Assembly: GCF_007556605.1 (NCBI RefSeq)
Contig: NZ_VJND01000005.1
Coordinates: forward strand, 1-64,000
Length of the DNA stretch: 64,000 bases
Direction: 5' to 3'
From: Tepidimonas sediminis
GTDB lineage: Bacteria > Pseudomonadota > Gammaproteobacteria > Burkholderiales > Burkholderiaceae_C
In this document: piece by piece, positions 16,697-25,581 of the stretch
How the letters are laid out: every line of letters begins with the position of its first letter
Position numbering within the stretch: position 1 is the stretch's first letter
The notes under the pieces: generated by a model
Databases searched by the model: none
The model's input: only the letters and a program-made list of their open reading frames with translations
What the model was told of the DNA's origin: nothing
Made by a program: the position numbers and the translations under genes

Positions 16697-17605
16697 ATGA
16701 CCTGCGCGCTGCACACCTCCCATCTGACGAGCCTGCCGCTGCTCGGCCGCGGCAAGGTGCGTGACAACTACGCCGTCGGCGATGACCGCATCCTGATGGT
16801 GACGACCGACCGCATCAGCGCGTTCGACGTCGTCATGGGCGAGCCCATTCCCGGCAAAGGGGAGCTGCTGACCCGGCTCAGCCTGTTCTGGTTCGAGCGG
16901 CTGGGGCCCCACGGCGCCAACCTGTGCCCGATCCACCTGACCGGCGAGGATCCGGAAAGCGTCGTGGCGCCGCAGGAGCGCGACCAGGTGCGCGGCCGCT
17001 CGATGCTGGTCAAGCGCCTGCGGCCGATCCCGGTGGAGGCGGTGGTGCGCGGGTATCTGGCCGGCAGCGGCTGGAAGGAATACCAGCAGACGCAGGCGGT
17101 GTGCGGCGTGCCGCTGCCTGCGGGGCTGCGCAACGCCAGCAAGCTGCCGCGGCCGATCTTCACGCCGGCGGCCAAGGCGGCGGTCGGCGAACACGACGAG
17201 AACATCACGTTCGACGCGATGGTCGCCCGCATCGGCGGCGAGCTGGCCGAGCGCATCCGCGACGTCTCGATCCGGCTCTATGAGGCCGCCAGCGCCTACG
17301 CCGCCACGCGCGGCATCCTGATCGCCGACACCAAGTTCGAGTTCGGGCTGGACGCCGACGGCACGCTGACGCTGATGGACGAGGTGCTCACCCCCGATTC
17401 GTCGCGCTACTGGCCGGCCGAGTCGTACGCCGAGGGCGTCAACCCGCCGAGCTTCGACAAGCAGTACCTGCGCGACTGGCTGGAGACGGCGCAGGTGGAC
17501 GGGCGGCCGTGGAACAAGCAGCCCCCGCCGCCGAAGCTGCCGCCGGAGGTGATCGAGCAGACCGCGGCGCGCTACCGCGAGGCGCTGGCGCGGCTGGTGG
17601 GCTGA
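16697..17605 (+). CDS. purC: Phosphoribosylaminoimidazole-succinocarboxamide synthase (SAICAR synthase)
   Basis: PurC joins aspartate to CAIR with ATP in de novo purine synthesis. The 302-residue protein shows [60 protein letters not shown] and GWKEYQQ, the [20 protein letters not shown] block, IADTKFEFG and the C-terminal [17 protein letters not shown]. It is of the longer type common in betaproteobacteria. Its last 34 bases overlap the 3' end of the convergent histidine kinase gene, so the two mRNAs are complementary there. Two further purine genes, purE and purK, lie about 4 kb downstream in a separate unit. Confidence 0.97.
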   Translation: MTCALHTSHLTSLPLLGRGKVRDNYAVGDDRILMVTTDRISAFDVVMGEPIPGKGELLTRLSLFWFERLGPHGANLCPIHLTGEDPESVVAPQERDQVRGRSMLVKRLRPIPVEAVVRGYLAGSGWKEYQQTQAVCGVPLPAGLRNASKLPRPIFTPAAKAAVGEHDENITFDAMVARIGGELAERIRDVSIRLYEAASAYAATRGILIADTKFEFGLDADGTLTLMDEVLTPDSSRYWPAESYAEGVNPPSFDKQYLRDWLETAQVDGRPWNKQPPPPKLPPEVIEQTAARYREALARLVG

Positions 17606-18687
17606 GCGACTGCCGCCGGCGCCTGCCGCGGCAGCCACAGCACGAAGCAGGCGCCGCCTCCGGGGTGATCCTCGCAGTGCACGCGGCCGCCGTGGGCGGC
17701 GGCGATCTGGCGCACCAGGCTCAGCCCCAAGCCGACCCCGCCGGCGTGCTCGGCATGACCGGGCAGGCGATGGAAGGGTTCGAAGATGCGCTCGCGCTCG
17801 GCTGCGGGCACGCCGGGGCCGCGGTCGGCCACGCGCAGCTCGACGTGATCGCCGCCGTCGCGCAGCGTGAGCTGCGGCGGCTCACCCGGCGCGTAGCGGC
17901 GCGCGTTGTCCAGCAGGTTGCGCAGCGCGCGGCGCAGCAGCCGCGCGTCGCCCGGGACCGGATCGAGCTCAGCCGGCAGGTCGAGGCGCGCGCCGGCGGC
18001 GGCGCCTTCCTCGGCCGCCAGCGCCCTCAGGTCCACCGGCTGCAGCGCCGCCTCGGACACGGCGTCGGCCTGCAGCCGCGCCGCCAGCAGCAGCTCGTCG
18101 ATCAGCGCATCCAGCTCGGCGATGTTGCGCGCGATCTCCGCGCGGTGGCGTGCCGCCGCCGCGGGCGCAGCGCCGTCCAGCAGCTCCAGCGCAAGCTTGA
18201 GCCGCGCCAGTGGCGAGCGCAGCTCGTGCGAGGCATTGGCCAGCAGCCGCCGCTGCGCCTGCACCAGCGCCTCCAGGCGCGCCGCGGCGGCGTTGAAGGC
18301 CACGGCCAGCTCCGCCACCTCGTCGCGCCCCTGCACCGGCACGCGCCGGCCCAGTTCGCCGGCGCCGAAGGCCTGCACCCCGGCGCGCAGCGCCTCCAGC
18401 CGGCGGCTGAGCGAGCGCATCACCGGATGCGCGGCCGCACCGATCAGCAGCGCCAGCAGCGCCAGCGTGGCCGCCACCGCCAGCAGCCGCCGCGCCGGCG
18501 GTGCCTCGGCCTCGGCCAGCGGCTCCAGCGCCGGCTCGGCCCAGCCGCCGGCCAGGTCGATCCAGGCGGCGCGCTCCTCTTCGCGCTGCGCCTGCGCGTG
18601 GTACTCGAACGCCGCCAGCGCCAGCACGCCGAACAGCAGCAGCGCGCCGAGCAGCGCCGCGTAGAAACGCAGGTACAGGCGCCTCAC
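17572..18687 (-). CDS. Sensor histidine kinase, CpxA/EnvZ-like
   Basis: The 371-residue membrane kinase has two membrane segments ([20 protein letters not shown] and [20 protein letters not shown]) around a very small periplasmic region of about 40 residues, then HAMP ([20 protein letters not shown]), the dimerisation box [12 protein letters not shown] with His154, the N box [16 protein letters not shown], and [18 protein letters not shown] and [18 protein letters not shown] of the ATPase lid. Its ATG overlaps the regulator's stop by four bases. With the regulator and a CpxP/Spy-like protein upstream it makes a Cpx-like envelope stress unit. The small sensor loop suggests sensing in or near the membrane, or through the accessory protein. 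Confidence 0.94.
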   Translation of the reverse strand: MRRLYLRFYAALLGALLLFGVLALAAFEYHAQAQREEERAAWIDLAGGWAEPALEPLAEAEAPPARRLLAVAATLALLALLIGAAAHPVMRSLSRRLEALRAGVQAFGAGELGRRVPVQGRDEVAELAVAFNAAAARLEALVQAQRRLLANASHELRSPLARLKLALELLDGAAPAAAARHRAEIARNIAELDALIDELLLAARLQADAVSEAALQPVDLRALAAEEGAAAGARLDLPAELDPVPGDARLLRRALRNLLDNARRYAPGEPPQLTLRDGGDHVELRVADRGPGVPAAERERIFEPFHRLPGHAEHAGGVGLGLSLVRQIAAAHGGRVHCEDHPGGGACFVLWLPRQAPAAVAQPTSRASASR

Positions 18688-19406
18688 GCGAGCGCCTCCG
18701 CGCCGCTGCCCGGGCGCGCCAGCAGGTAGCCGGTGCCGCGCACGGTCAGGATGCGCCGTGGATGGCGCGGGTCGTCCTCGATGGCGGCGCGGATGCGGGA
18801 GATGTGCACGTCGATCGAGCGGTCGAATGCCTCGGGCGCATGGCCCTTGAGCGCATCCATGATCTGCTCGCGCGTCAGCACCCGGCCGGCGTGACGCGCC
18901 AGCACCACCAGCAGCTGGAACTGGTGCGCGGTCAGCTCGCGCGGCTGGCCGTGCACGCGCACCTGGTGCGCGCCGAGGTCGAGTTCCAGCGCGCCGATGC
19001 GCAGCACCTGCGGCGCCGCGCCGGCGTCGCGCTGGCTGCGCCGCAGCAGCGCGCGCAGCCGCGCCAGCAGCTCACGCGCCTCGAACGGCTTGGGCAGGTA
19101 ATCGTCGGCGCCGAGCTCCAGCCCGACCACGCGGTCGGCCGGCTCCCCGCGCGCCGACAGCATCAGGATCGGCAGCGCGCGCGTGGCGTCGTTCGCGCGC
19201 AGCTCTCGGCACAGATCGAGCCCGTCGCCATCGGGCAGCATCAGGTCCAGGATCATCGCCTGCGGTGGCGGCGGCGTGCGCAGGCGCAGACGCGCCGCCG
19301 TCAGGCTGGGCGCCGTCTCCACCGTCAGGCCGGCCGCGCCCAGGTAGTCGGCCAGCATGCCGGCCAGACGCAGGTCGTCATCGACCAGCAGGATGGGCGT
19401 ACCCAT
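18684..19406 (-). CDS. OmpR/CpxR-family response regulator
   Basis: The 240-residue regulator has a receiver domain (acidic pair in LLVDDDLRL, phospho-acceptor Asp54 in MILDLMLPDGDG, conserved Lys in DDYLPKPFEARELLARLRAL) and a C-terminal winged-helix trans_reg_C domain with ELTAHQFQLLVVLARHAGRV, RSIDVHISRIRAAIEDDPRH and TVRGTGYLLA. It starts 29 bases inside the end of the CpxP-like gene and ends in an ATGA overlap with the kinase. OmpR-family regulators bind direct repeats; repeats of that kind lie upstream of the operon at 20001-20042, so autoregulation is likely. Confidence 0.95.
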   Translation of the reverse strand: MGTPILLVDDDLRLAGMLADYLGAAGLTVETAPSLTAARLRLRTPPPPQAMILDLMLPDGDGLDLCRELRANDATRALPILMLSARGEPADRVVGLELGADDYLPKPFEARELLARLRALLRRSQRDAGAAPQVLRIGALELDLGAHQVRVHGQPRELTAHQFQLLVVLARHAGRVLTREQIMDALKGHAPEAFDRSIDVHISRIRAAIEDDPRHPRRILTVRGTGYLLARPGSGAEALA

Positions 19407-19917
19407 CGGGATGATGACCTCCGTGGCGGTGCTCGCCGCGGCGCTGCAGCCGCTCGGCCCAGCGCTGGCGCTGCTCGGGCGTGAGCACCCTGGCGACGTC
19501 GAGCATGAAGCGCTGCATGCGCGCGCTCAGGCGGTCGTGGTGCGCCAGCTCGCGCTGGCGCAGCGTCTCCAGCGCCGCTTCGTCCAGCGTGACCGCGGCC
19601 AGCAGCCGGTGGCGTTCGGCGCGCAGCGCGCGGCCTTCCTCGCGCAGCGCGCGCAGGTCGGTGCTGGCGCCCTGGGCCAGTGCGCGCAGCTGCTCGCGCT
19701 GCGCCGGCTGCAGGTCCAGCCCGCGCGCCAGGTGCTCGACCATGCGCTCGGCGCGCGCCTCGTCGCCGGCCGGCCCGCCCGGCACCGCCGCCGGCGGCAT
19801 CGCGGCGTGGGCGGAAGGCATGCCCGGCCCCGTCGCCCAGGCCGAGCCGACCGCCAACGTCAACAGCCCGGCCGCCAGTGCCGGGCGCCAGGCCTTCATC
19901 GCGTCGATCGTGTTCAT
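19378..19917 (-). CDS. Spy/CpxP-family periplasmic protein
   Basis: The product of about 179 residues has a signal peptide (WRPALAAGLLTLAVGSAWAT) and a helical mature part with LTPEQRQRWAERLQ and LDLQPAQREQLRALAQ, which are LTxxQ-like repeats typical of Spy/CpxP proteins. These act as periplasmic chaperones or as inhibitors of Cpx-type kinases. The C-terminus is His-rich (RRGEHRHGGHHPDGYAH), which could bind metal ions such as copper, zinc or nickel. ATG 19917 was chosen because it starts the signal sequence and has AGGAGTG upstream. The 3' end overlaps the response regulator by 29 bases, so the three genes form one operon in the order accessory protein, regulator, kinase. Confidence 0.88.
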   Translation of the reverse strand: MNTIDAMKAWRPALAAGLLTLAVGSAWATGPGMPSAHAAMPPAAVPGGPAGDEARAERMVEHLARGLDLQPAQREQLRALAQGASTDLRALREEGRALRAERHRLLAAVTLDEAALETLRQRELAHHDRLSARMQRFMLDVARVLTPEQRQRWAERLQRRGEHRHGGHHPDGYAHPAGR

Positions 19918-20000
19918 CGGTGACACTCCTTGCCATGCGTGGCGCAACGGCGGGACGCCGCGCCCCGCCTCTCGCCGCCACCCAGGCAGTGTGGCCGGCC

Positions 20001-20042
20001 CATGTCAAGGCCGCATGGCGCGCATGTGAAGAAGTGTCAAGA
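20001..20042 (-). promoter_or_regulatory. Direct repeats upstream of the Cpx-like operon, candidate regulator site
   Basis: Written on the plus strand, CATGTCAAG (20001-20009), CATGTGAAG (20023-20031) and AGTGTCAAG (20033-20041) are related repeats 22 and 10 bases apart, close to whole helical turns. OmpR-family regulators bind such direct repeats. The stretch lies 84-125 bases before the CpxP-like start and just past the ferredoxin stop, where the operon's promoter should be. Confidence 0.45.
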
Positions 20043-20057
20043 GGCGCGCTGCCGGCG

Positions 20058-20402
20058 TCAATACTGGCGCTCGGGCAGCTCCACCCACAGGCCGTCGAGC
20101 TCGGGGCGCAGGCGGATCTGGCAGCTCAGGCGACTGCCGGGCTGGCGTTCCACCGCGGTGTAGTCCAGCATCGTGTCCTCGTCGGCCGACGGCACACCGA
20201 CCCGCTCGCGCCACTCGGGCGGCACGATGACGTGGCAGGTGGCGCAGGTCAGGTTGCCGCCGCAGTCGGCGGCGATGGCGTCCACGCCAGCCTCCACGGC
20301 CACCTTCATCAGGCTGCGGCCATCGGCTGGCACCTGCAGTTCGGTGTCGAGGCGCGGGCCGTGCGGCCCGGGCTGCACGAAGCGGACGGTGATCGTCGTC
20401 AT
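20058..20402 (-). CDS. 2Fe-2S ferredoxin, adrenodoxin/ISC type
   Basis: The 114-residue electron carrier has the cluster ligands Cys47, Cys53, Cys56 and Cys94 in the pattern C-x5-C-x2-C (DCGGNLTCATCH) plus LSCQIR, which is the adrenodoxin-like arrangement rather than the plant type. EDTMLDYTAVERQPGSRLSC is also typical of that group. Members serve Fe-S cluster assembly or cytochrome P450 systems; no P450 or isc genes are near, so the partner is unknown. Its ATG shares one base with the cnoX stop (TGATG), so the two are probably co-translated, which suggests a shared redox role. Confidence 0.93.
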   Translation of the reverse strand: MTTITVRFVQPGPHGPRLDTELQVPADGRSLMKVAVEAGVDAIAADCGGNLTCATCHVIVPPEWRERVGVPSADEDTMLDYTAVERQPGSRLSCQIRLRPELDGLWVELPERQY

Positions 20403-21355
20403 CAGTTCAGCGCCATGCTGAGCTTGCGCCGGTAGCGCGAGACGAGCTCGGCCTGCGGGTCGGGTGCGGCGGCGCTGTGGCCGGCGATCTCCAGCCCGGC
20501 GGCGGACTTGGGCGCGGCGGCACCCGCCTCGCGCGGCGGCGGTGTCAGCAGCTCCAGCAGCGCCACGTAGGTCTTGCGCGGCGCCTCGTCGGCCCATTTC
20601 TTGTCGCGCATGATGATCTCGGCCAGCTCGTCCATCGCGGCGGTCCACTCGCCGCGCGCGATCAGCACGCGCGCCTTGGCAAAGCGGGTCTCGAAGTCGC
20701 GCCGGTTGGCGGCGATGAGCTCGTCGAACTTGTCCAGCGGCCACTGGCCGCGCGGGTCGTGGCGTGCGAATTCCAGCGCGTCGATCCAGTGCCGCAGCGC
20801 CTCGAAGCGCAGCGGCAGCGGCAGCTTGCCCAGCGCCGGTGCCAGCGCCGCCGAGGCCTCTTCCAGCCGGCCGCTTTCCACCAGCAGACGCACCAGGTCG
20901 TAGCGCGCATCGTCGTTGTCCGGGTCACGCGCCAGCGCATCGCGCAGGTGCTGCAGCGCGGCTTCGGTGTCGCCGCTGGCGGCGGCCTGCAGCGCCTCGC
21001 TGACCTCGGCCTGCGCGGCCATCTCCTCCGGCGTCGGCAGGTGGCGGTCGAGGAAGGCCTTGACCTGGCCCTCCGGCAGCGCGCCCATGAAGCCGTCCAC
21101 CGGCTGGCCACCGACGAAAAGGATGCAGGTCGGGATGCTGCGGATCTGGAAGTAGGCGGCGAGCTGCTGCTCCTCCTCGGTGTTGACCTTGGCCAGCTTG
21201 AAGCGGCCGCCGTAGGCCTGCTCGACCTTCTCCAGGATCGGACCCAGCACCTTGCAGGGGCCGCACCACGGGGCCCAGAAGTCCACCAGCACGGGCGTGG
21301 TGAGGGAGGCTTCCAGCACCTCGGTCTGGAAGTTGGCGAGCGTGACGTCGATCAT
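20402..21355 (-). CDS. cnoX: Thioredoxin-fold co-chaperone CnoX (YbbN)
   Basis: The 317-residue protein has an N-terminal thioredoxin domain with the active site W30-C31-G32-P33-C34 in VLVDFWAPWCGPCKVLGPIL and the cis-Pro loop RSIPTCILF. A helical TPR-like half follows (LQHLRDALARDPDNDDARYD, then ARVLIARGEWTAAMDELAEI). YbbN/CnoX proteins protect clients from over-oxidation and pass them to GroEL or DnaK. Here both active-site Cys residues are kept, so it should be redox active, unlike E. coli CnoX. The first half alone would fit a plain thioredoxin, but length and TPR part decide for CnoX. It is divergent from purE and coupled to the ferredoxin. Confidence 0.94.
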   Translation of the reverse strand: MIDVTLANFQTEVLEASLTTPVLVDFWAPWCGPCKVLGPILEKVEQAYGGRFKLAKVNTEEEQQLAAYFQIRSIPTCILFVGGQPVDGFMGALPEGQVKAFLDRHLPTPEEMAAQAEVSEALQAAASGDTEAALQHLRDALARDPDNDDARYDLVRLLVESGRLEEASAALAPALGKLPLPLRFEALRHWIDALEFARHDPRGQWPLDKFDELIAANRRDFETRFAKARVLIARGEWTAAMDELAEIIMRDKKWADEAPRKTYVALLELLTPPPREAGAAAPKSAAGLEIAGHSAAAPDPQAELVSRYRRKLSMALN

Positions 21356-21408
21356 CGTGGCAGCGTCCGTTTCTCTAGAATGTCGGGATCCATCCCCCCG
21401 GGGTCGCC

Positions 21409-21918
21409 ATGTCCAGCAGCAACGTCCAGGTCGGTGTCGTCATGGGGTCCAGCAGCGACTGGGACACCATGCAGCACGCGGTCGCCATTTTCCAACAGTT
21501 CGGCATCGCGCACGAGGCGCGCGTGGTGTCGGCCCACCGCATGCCCGACGACATGTTCGCCTATGCGGAGGCCGCCGAGGCGCGCGGGCTGAAGGCCATC
21601 GTGGCCGGCGCCGGCGGCGCGGCGCACCTGCCGGGGATGCTGGCGGCCAAGACCACCGTGCCGGTGCTGGGCGTGCCGGTGCCGAGCCGCCATCTGCAGG
21701 GGGTCGACTCGCTGCACTCGATCGTGCAGATGCCCAAGGGCGTGCCGGTGGCGACGTTCGCGATCGGCGCGGCAGGGGCGGCCAATGCGGCGCTGTTCGT
21801 GGTGGCGATGCTGGCAAACGAGGACGCCGCGCTGCGCCAGCGCCTGCAGGCGTTCCGCGCCGAACAGACCGCGGCGGCGCGCGCGATGACGCTGCCGCCG
21901 GCCGGAGCGGCCCGATGA
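21409..21918 (+). CDS. purE: N5-carboxyaminoimidazole ribonucleotide mutase
   Basis: PurE converts N5-CAIR to CAIR in purine synthesis. The 169-residue protein has the class I signature VGVVMGSSSDWDTMQHA, VVSAHRMPDD with the catalytic His, IVAGAGGAAHLPGMLAAKT and PVLGVPVPSRHLQGVDSLHS. Length is standard, with a short Ala-rich tail. Its stop overlaps the purK start (ATGA), as in most bacteria that use the two-step PurK/PurE route. A TAGAAT at about 21374 may be the -10 of its promoter, in the short gap shared with divergent cnoX. Confidence 0.97.
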   Translation: MSSSNVQVGVVMGSSSDWDTMQHAVAIFQQFGIAHEARVVSAHRMPDDMFAYAEAAEARGLKAIVAGAGGAAHLPGMLAAKTTVPVLGVPVPSRHLQGVDSLHSIVQMPKGVPVATFAIGAAGAANAALFVVAMLANEDAALRQRLQAFRAEQTAAARAMTLPPAGAAR

Positions 21919-23123
21919 GCGGCGTGATCCTGCCCGGGCCGCTGGCCGGCGGCGGCCGCCCGGCGACGCTGGGTGTGCTGGGCGGCGGCCAGCTGGGCCG
22001 CATGTTCGTGCACGCGGCGCAGGCGATGGGCTTTCAGGCCGCGGTGCTCGATCCCGATCCGGCCAGCCCCGCCGGGCGCGTGGCCGACGTGCACGTGGCC
22101 ACCGCCTACGATGACGAGCAGGGGCTGGCGCAGCTGATGCAGCGCTGCGAGGCCGTCACCACCGAGTTCGAGAACGTCCCGGCGCAGGTGCTGGCCAGCC
22201 TGGCGGCGCACCGGCCGGTGGCGCCGGGTGCCGCGGCGGTGGCGGTGGCGCAGGATCGCCGCGCCGAAAAGGCGCACTTCGCCGCCAGCGCGCGCTCCAG
22301 TGGCATCGGGCCGGCACCGCACGCGGTGATCGAGGCGGAGGCTGATCTAGCGCGCGTGCCCGAGTCGCTGTTGCCCGGCATCCTCAAGACCGCGCGCCTG
22401 GGCTACGACGGCAAGGGTCAGCGGCGCGTGACCCGTCGCGACGAACTGGCCGTCGCGTGGGCCGAACTCGGGCGCGTGCCGTGCGTGCTGGAGCGGCAGC
22501 TGGCGCTGCGCGACGAGCTGTCGGTGATCGTGGCGCGCGGCGCGGATGGGGCGATGGTGGCGCTGCCGGTGCAGCGCAACCTGCACCGCCACGGCATCCT
22601 CGCGGTCACCGAGGTGTTCGACGGCCTGCTGCCGGCACGGCTGGCGCAGCAGGCGCTGGCGGCCACGCAGGCCATCGCCGCCGAGCTCGGCTACGTCGGC
22701 GTGCTGTGCGTCGAATTCTTCGTCGTCGACGACGGCAGCGCCGACGGCGCGCTGGTGGTCAACGAGATGGCGCCGCGGCCGCACAACAGCGGCCACTATT
22801 CGATCGACGCCTGCGACGTGTCGCAGTTCGAGCTGCAGGTGCGCGCGCTGGCCGGTCTGCCGCTGGTGGCGCCGCGTGCGCACAGCGCGGCGGTGATGCT
22901 GAACCTGCTGGGCGACTTGTGGTGGCGCGACGGTGAGCCGGTCACGCCGGACTGGGCGGGGGTGCTGGCGCTGCCCGGGGTGCACCTGCACCTCTACGGC
23001 AAGCTCGACGCCCGCCCGGGCCGCAAGATGGGGCATCTGACCGTCACCGCCGCCGACGGGCACGAAGCGCGGCGCGTGGCGCTGCAGGCGGCCGCCCGAT
23101 TGGGCCTCGCGCCATGGCGTTGA
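21915..23123 (+). CDS. purK: 5-(carboxyamino)imidazole ribonucleotide synthase
   Basis: PurK makes N5-CAIR from AIR, bicarbonate and ATP and feeds PurE. The 402-residue ATP-grasp enzyme shows TLGVLGGGQLGRMFVHAAQ, VTTEFENVPAQVLASLA, the ATP-grasp Lys/Gly segments ILKTARLGYDGKGQRRV and CVLERQLALRDELSVIVAR, then LCVEFFVVDDG and NEMAPRPHNSGHYSIDAC. ATG 21915 overlaps the purE stop; the frame is open upstream only as a shadow through purE. The 3' end overlaps the next gene by ten bases. Confidence 0.97.
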   Translation: MSGVILPGPLAGGGRPATLGVLGGGQLGRMFVHAAQAMGFQAAVLDPDPASPAGRVADVHVATAYDDEQGLAQLMQRCEAVTTEFENVPAQVLASLAAHRPVAPGAAAVAVAQDRRAEKAHFAASARSSGIGPAPHAVIEAEADLARVPESLLPGILKTARLGYDGKGQRRVTRRDELAVAWAELGRVPCVLERQLALRDELSVIVARGADGAMVALPVQRNLHRHGILAVTEVFDGLLPARLAQQALAATQAIAAELGYVGVLCVEFFVVDDGSADGALVVNEMAPRPHNSGHYSIDACDVSQFELQVRALAGLPLVAPRAHSAAVMLNLLGDLWWRDGEPVTPDWAGVLALPGVHLHLYGKLDARPGRKMGHLTVTAADGHEARRVALQAAARLGLAPWR

Positions 23124-24136
23124 TCCGCGACGCGCAGGGCCCGGGGCGGGACGCCGCCATCGCCGAGGCGGTGGCGCGCCTGCGCGCCGGGCATCTGGTG
23201 GCGCTGCCGACCGAGACGGTCTACGGCCTGGCGGCCGACGCCGATCAGCCGCAGGCGGTGGCGCGCATCTTCGCCGCCAAGGGCCGACCGAGCGACCACC
23301 CGCTGATCGTGCACGTGGGTGGGGCAACCGCGGCCGAACGGGATGCCGCCGTGGCGCACTACGCCGCCGCGATCCCGCCGGTGGCGCGCACGCTGATGGC
23401 GACGTTCTGGCCCGGACCGCTGACGCTGATCCTGCCGCGCCGACCTGGCGTCGCCGAGGCCGCCGCCGGCGGTCAGCCCTCGATCGGCCTGCGCTGCCCG
23501 GCGCACCCGGTGGCACAGGCGCTGCTGGCCGCCTGCCGCGCGGCCGGCATCCTCGGCCTGGCGGCGCCCAGCGCCAACCGCTTCGGCCGCGTCAGTCCGA
23601 CGCAGGCCGCGCACGTGGCCGCTGAGCTGGGGGCGCTGTCCGAGGCCGAGCTGCTGATCCTGGACGGCGGGCCGTGCCCGGTGGGCATCGAATCGACCAT
23701 CGTCGACTGCACGCGCGGCACACCGGTGCTGCTGCGGCCCGGCATGATCGGCCGCGACGCGCTGCAGCGCGCAACCGGCATCACCGTGGCCGACCGCGAC
23801 GAAGCCGCCCCGCGCGCCTCGGGGACGCTGCCCTCGCATTACGCGCCGCGAGCCAAGGTGCGGCTGATGGACGCCGTCGAGCTGCAGACGGCGCTGGACC
23901 TGCTTGGTGCGCAGGCGCAGGCCTTGGCGGTGTACCACCGCAGCCCGCTGCGCACCGTCAGCCCGCACGTGCGCCTGCGCCGCATGCCGCAGGAGGCCGA
24001 GGCGGCGGCACGCGAGCTTTTCGCCACGCTGCGCGAGCTGGATGACGACGCCACGCGCCTGATCTGGGTCGAGCGGCCGCCGGCCGACCCGACTTGGGAC
24101 GGGGTGCGCGACCGCCTGCAACGCGCTGCCGCGTGA
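23114..24136 (+). CDS. tsaC: L-threonylcarbamoyladenylate synthase, Sua5 type
   Basis: This enzyme makes threonylcarbamoyl-AMP from threonine, bicarbonate and ATP, the first step of the t6A modification of tRNAs that read ANN codons. The N-terminal YrdC domain shows LPTETVYGLAADADQPQAVA, IFAAKGRPSDHPLIVHV, FWPGPLTLILPRR and LAAPSANRFGRVSPTQAAHV, followed by GIESTIVDC. A C-terminal Sua5 domain follows after the linker GTLPSHYAPRAKV, giving 340 residues, which marks it as Sua5 rather than short TsaC. It starts ten bases before the purK stop and so belongs to the purEK transcript. Confidence 0.96.
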   Translation: MALIRDAQGPGRDAAIAEAVARLRAGHLVALPTETVYGLAADADQPQAVARIFAAKGRPSDHPLIVHVGGATAAERDAAVAHYAAAIPPVARTLMATFWPGPLTLILPRRPGVAEAAAGGQPSIGLRCPAHPVAQALLAACRAAGILGLAAPSANRFGRVSPTQAAHVAAELGALSEAELLILDGGPCPVGIESTIVDCTRGTPVLLRPGMIGRDALQRATGITVADRDEAAPRASGTLPSHYAPRAKVRLMDAVELQTALDLLGAQAQALAVYHRSPLRTVSPHVRLRRMPQEAEAAARELFATLRELDDDATRLIWVERPPADPTWDGVRDRLQRAAA

Positions 24137-24155
24137 AACCGGCCAGCCACCCTCC

Positions 24156-24473
24156 TCAACGACCGGTGCGGCCGGACGGTGACGGCCGATCATGCGCAGC
24201 CGATCGGCGCGGGCCGTAGCGCAGCCGCATGGTCAGGATCAGCAGCGCCAGCGTCAGCGTGATCGCGTTGGCGACGATGATCGGCCAGGCGCGCAGCAGG
24301 ATGCCATAGACGAGCCAGAGGGCCACGCCGAGCGCGAACAGCGCGTACATGCCCGGCGAGATGCCGGCGACGTCGCGCGTGCGCCACGTCAGCCACGCCT
24401 GCGGCACGAAGCTGATCGTGGTCAGGGTGGCCGCCAGCGTGCCGATGACGTCGGTCCAGAGCGACAGCGTCAC
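24156..24473 (-). CDS. SemiSWEET-type (PQ-loop/MtN3) small transporter
   Basis: The 105-residue protein has three hydrophobic helices and a PQ-loop motif in [19 protein letters not shown], followed by [19 protein letters not shown] and [19 protein letters not shown]. This matches the bacterial SemiSWEET fold, a three-helix half transporter that dimerises and moves sugars; other PQ-loop members move other solutes, so the substrate is open. Its ATG overlaps the minE stop by four bases, so it is translationally coupled to the cell-division operon, which is an odd partner. The tail is basic and Arg/Ser-rich. Confidence 0.88.
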   Translation of the reverse strand: MTLSLWTDVIGTLAATLTTISFVPQAWLTWRTRDVAGISPGMYALFALGVALWLVYGILLRAWPIIVANAITLTLALLILTMRLRYGPRRSAAHDRPSPSGRTGR

Positions 24474-24742
24474 GGCCGCGTGTCCGGCAGCTCGATCTTG
24501 ACCTCCAGCACCTCCAGGTCGTCGTGACGCTCGAGGTTGACCTTGATGTCGTCCGGGTGGATCGCGATGTACTTGCCGATCACCGCCACCAGGTCACGCT
24601 GCAGCGCCGGCAGGTAGTCGGGCTGGCCGGCGTTGCGCCCGGCGCGCTCATGCGCCAGGATGATCTGCAGCCGCTCCTTGGCGACGGCGGCGGTCTTCTT
24701 CTTCTCGCCCAGCAGGAAAGACAGCAGCGACACGGGACTCAC
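24470..24742 (-). CDS. minE: Cell division topological specificity factor MinE
   Basis: The 90-residue MinE protein stimulates the MinD ATPase and drives pole-to-pole oscillation, so that division occurs at mid-cell. The N-terminal MinD-binding and membrane-targeting part is [20 protein letters not shown] with [10 protein letters not shown], and the dimerisation part holds [18 protein letters not shown] and [19 protein letters not shown]. Length is normal. Its ATG overlaps the minD stop (ATGA) and its stop overlaps the SemiSWEET start. Confidence 0.97.
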   Translation of the reverse strand: MSPVSLLSFLLGEKKKTAAVAKERLQIILAHERAGRNAGQPDYLPALQRDLVAVIGKYIAIHPDDIKVNLERHDDLEVLEVKIELPDTRP

Positions 24743-25551
24743 CTCCCGAACAGGCGCTTGAAGAAGCTGGGCTTCTCGGCCTCGATGAAGCGCAGCGGCT
24801 TGTCCTGGCCGAGGAAGCGGTCGACGACGTCCTTGTACGCCTCGGAGACGTCGGTGCCGTGCAGGTGGATCGCCGGAATGCCCTGGTTGGAGGCATTGAG
24901 CACCGCTTCGCTTTCCGGGATGACGCCGATCAGCGGAATGCGCAGGATGTCCTGGATGTCCTGCAGCGACAGCATCTGACCTTCCTGCACGCGGTTCGGG
25001 TTGTAGCGCGTGATCAGCAGGTGCTCCTTGACCGGCTCGCGCCCCTCGATGGCGCGGCGCGTCTTGGAGGCCAGCATGCCCAGGATGCGGTCGGAGTCAC
25101 GCACCGAGGACACCTCCGGGTTGGTGACGACCAGCGCCTCGTCGGCGTAGTGCATCGCCATCAGCGCGCCGGTCTCGATCCCGGCCGGCGAGTCGCACAC
25201 GATGTACTCGAAGCCCATGCCGAGCAGGTCGTGGAGCACGCGCTCCACGCCCTCCTGCTTGAGCGCCTCCTTGTCGCGCGTCTGGCTGGCCGCCAGCACG
25301 TACAGGCTGTCGACCTGCTTGTCGCGGATCAGCGCCTGGTTCAGGTTGGCCTCGCCCTGGATCACGTTGACGAAGTCGTACACCACGCGGCGCTCGCAGC
25401 CCATGATGAGGTCCAGGTTGCGCAGGCCGACGTCGAAGTCGATGACGACGGTCTTGTGGCCTTTGAGCGCGAGCCCCGTGGCGAACGAGGCGCTGGTCGT
25501 GGTCTTGCCCACGCCGCCCTTGCCGGAGGTGACGACGACGATCTTGGCCAT
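24739..25551 (-). CDS. minD: Septum site-determining ATPase MinD
   Basis: The 270-residue deviant Walker ATPase has the P loop [20 protein letters not shown] (signature Lys11, catalytic Lys16), [19 protein letters not shown], the switch II region [20 protein letters not shown] and a C-terminal amphipathic membrane-targeting helix ([11 protein letters not shown]). MinD recruits MinC to the membrane and is displaced by MinE. It sits between minC (30 bases upstream) and minE (four-base overlap). Confidence 0.98.
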   Translation of the reverse strand: MAKIVVVTSGKGGVGKTTTSASFATGLALKGHKTVVIDFDVGLRNLDLIMGCERRVVYDFVNVIQGEANLNQALIRDKQVDSLYVLAASQTRDKEALKQEGVERVLHDLLGMGFEYIVCDSPAGIETGALMAMHYADEALVVTNPEVSSVRDSDRILGMLASKTRRAIEGREPVKEHLLITRYNPNRVQEGQMLSLQDIQDILRIPLIGVIPESEAVLNASNQGIPAIHLHGTDVSEAYKDVVDRFLGQDKPLRFIEAEKPSFFKRLFGR

Positions 25552-25581
25552 GGATGGTGTGCTTTCGTTCGGGTATGAGGT

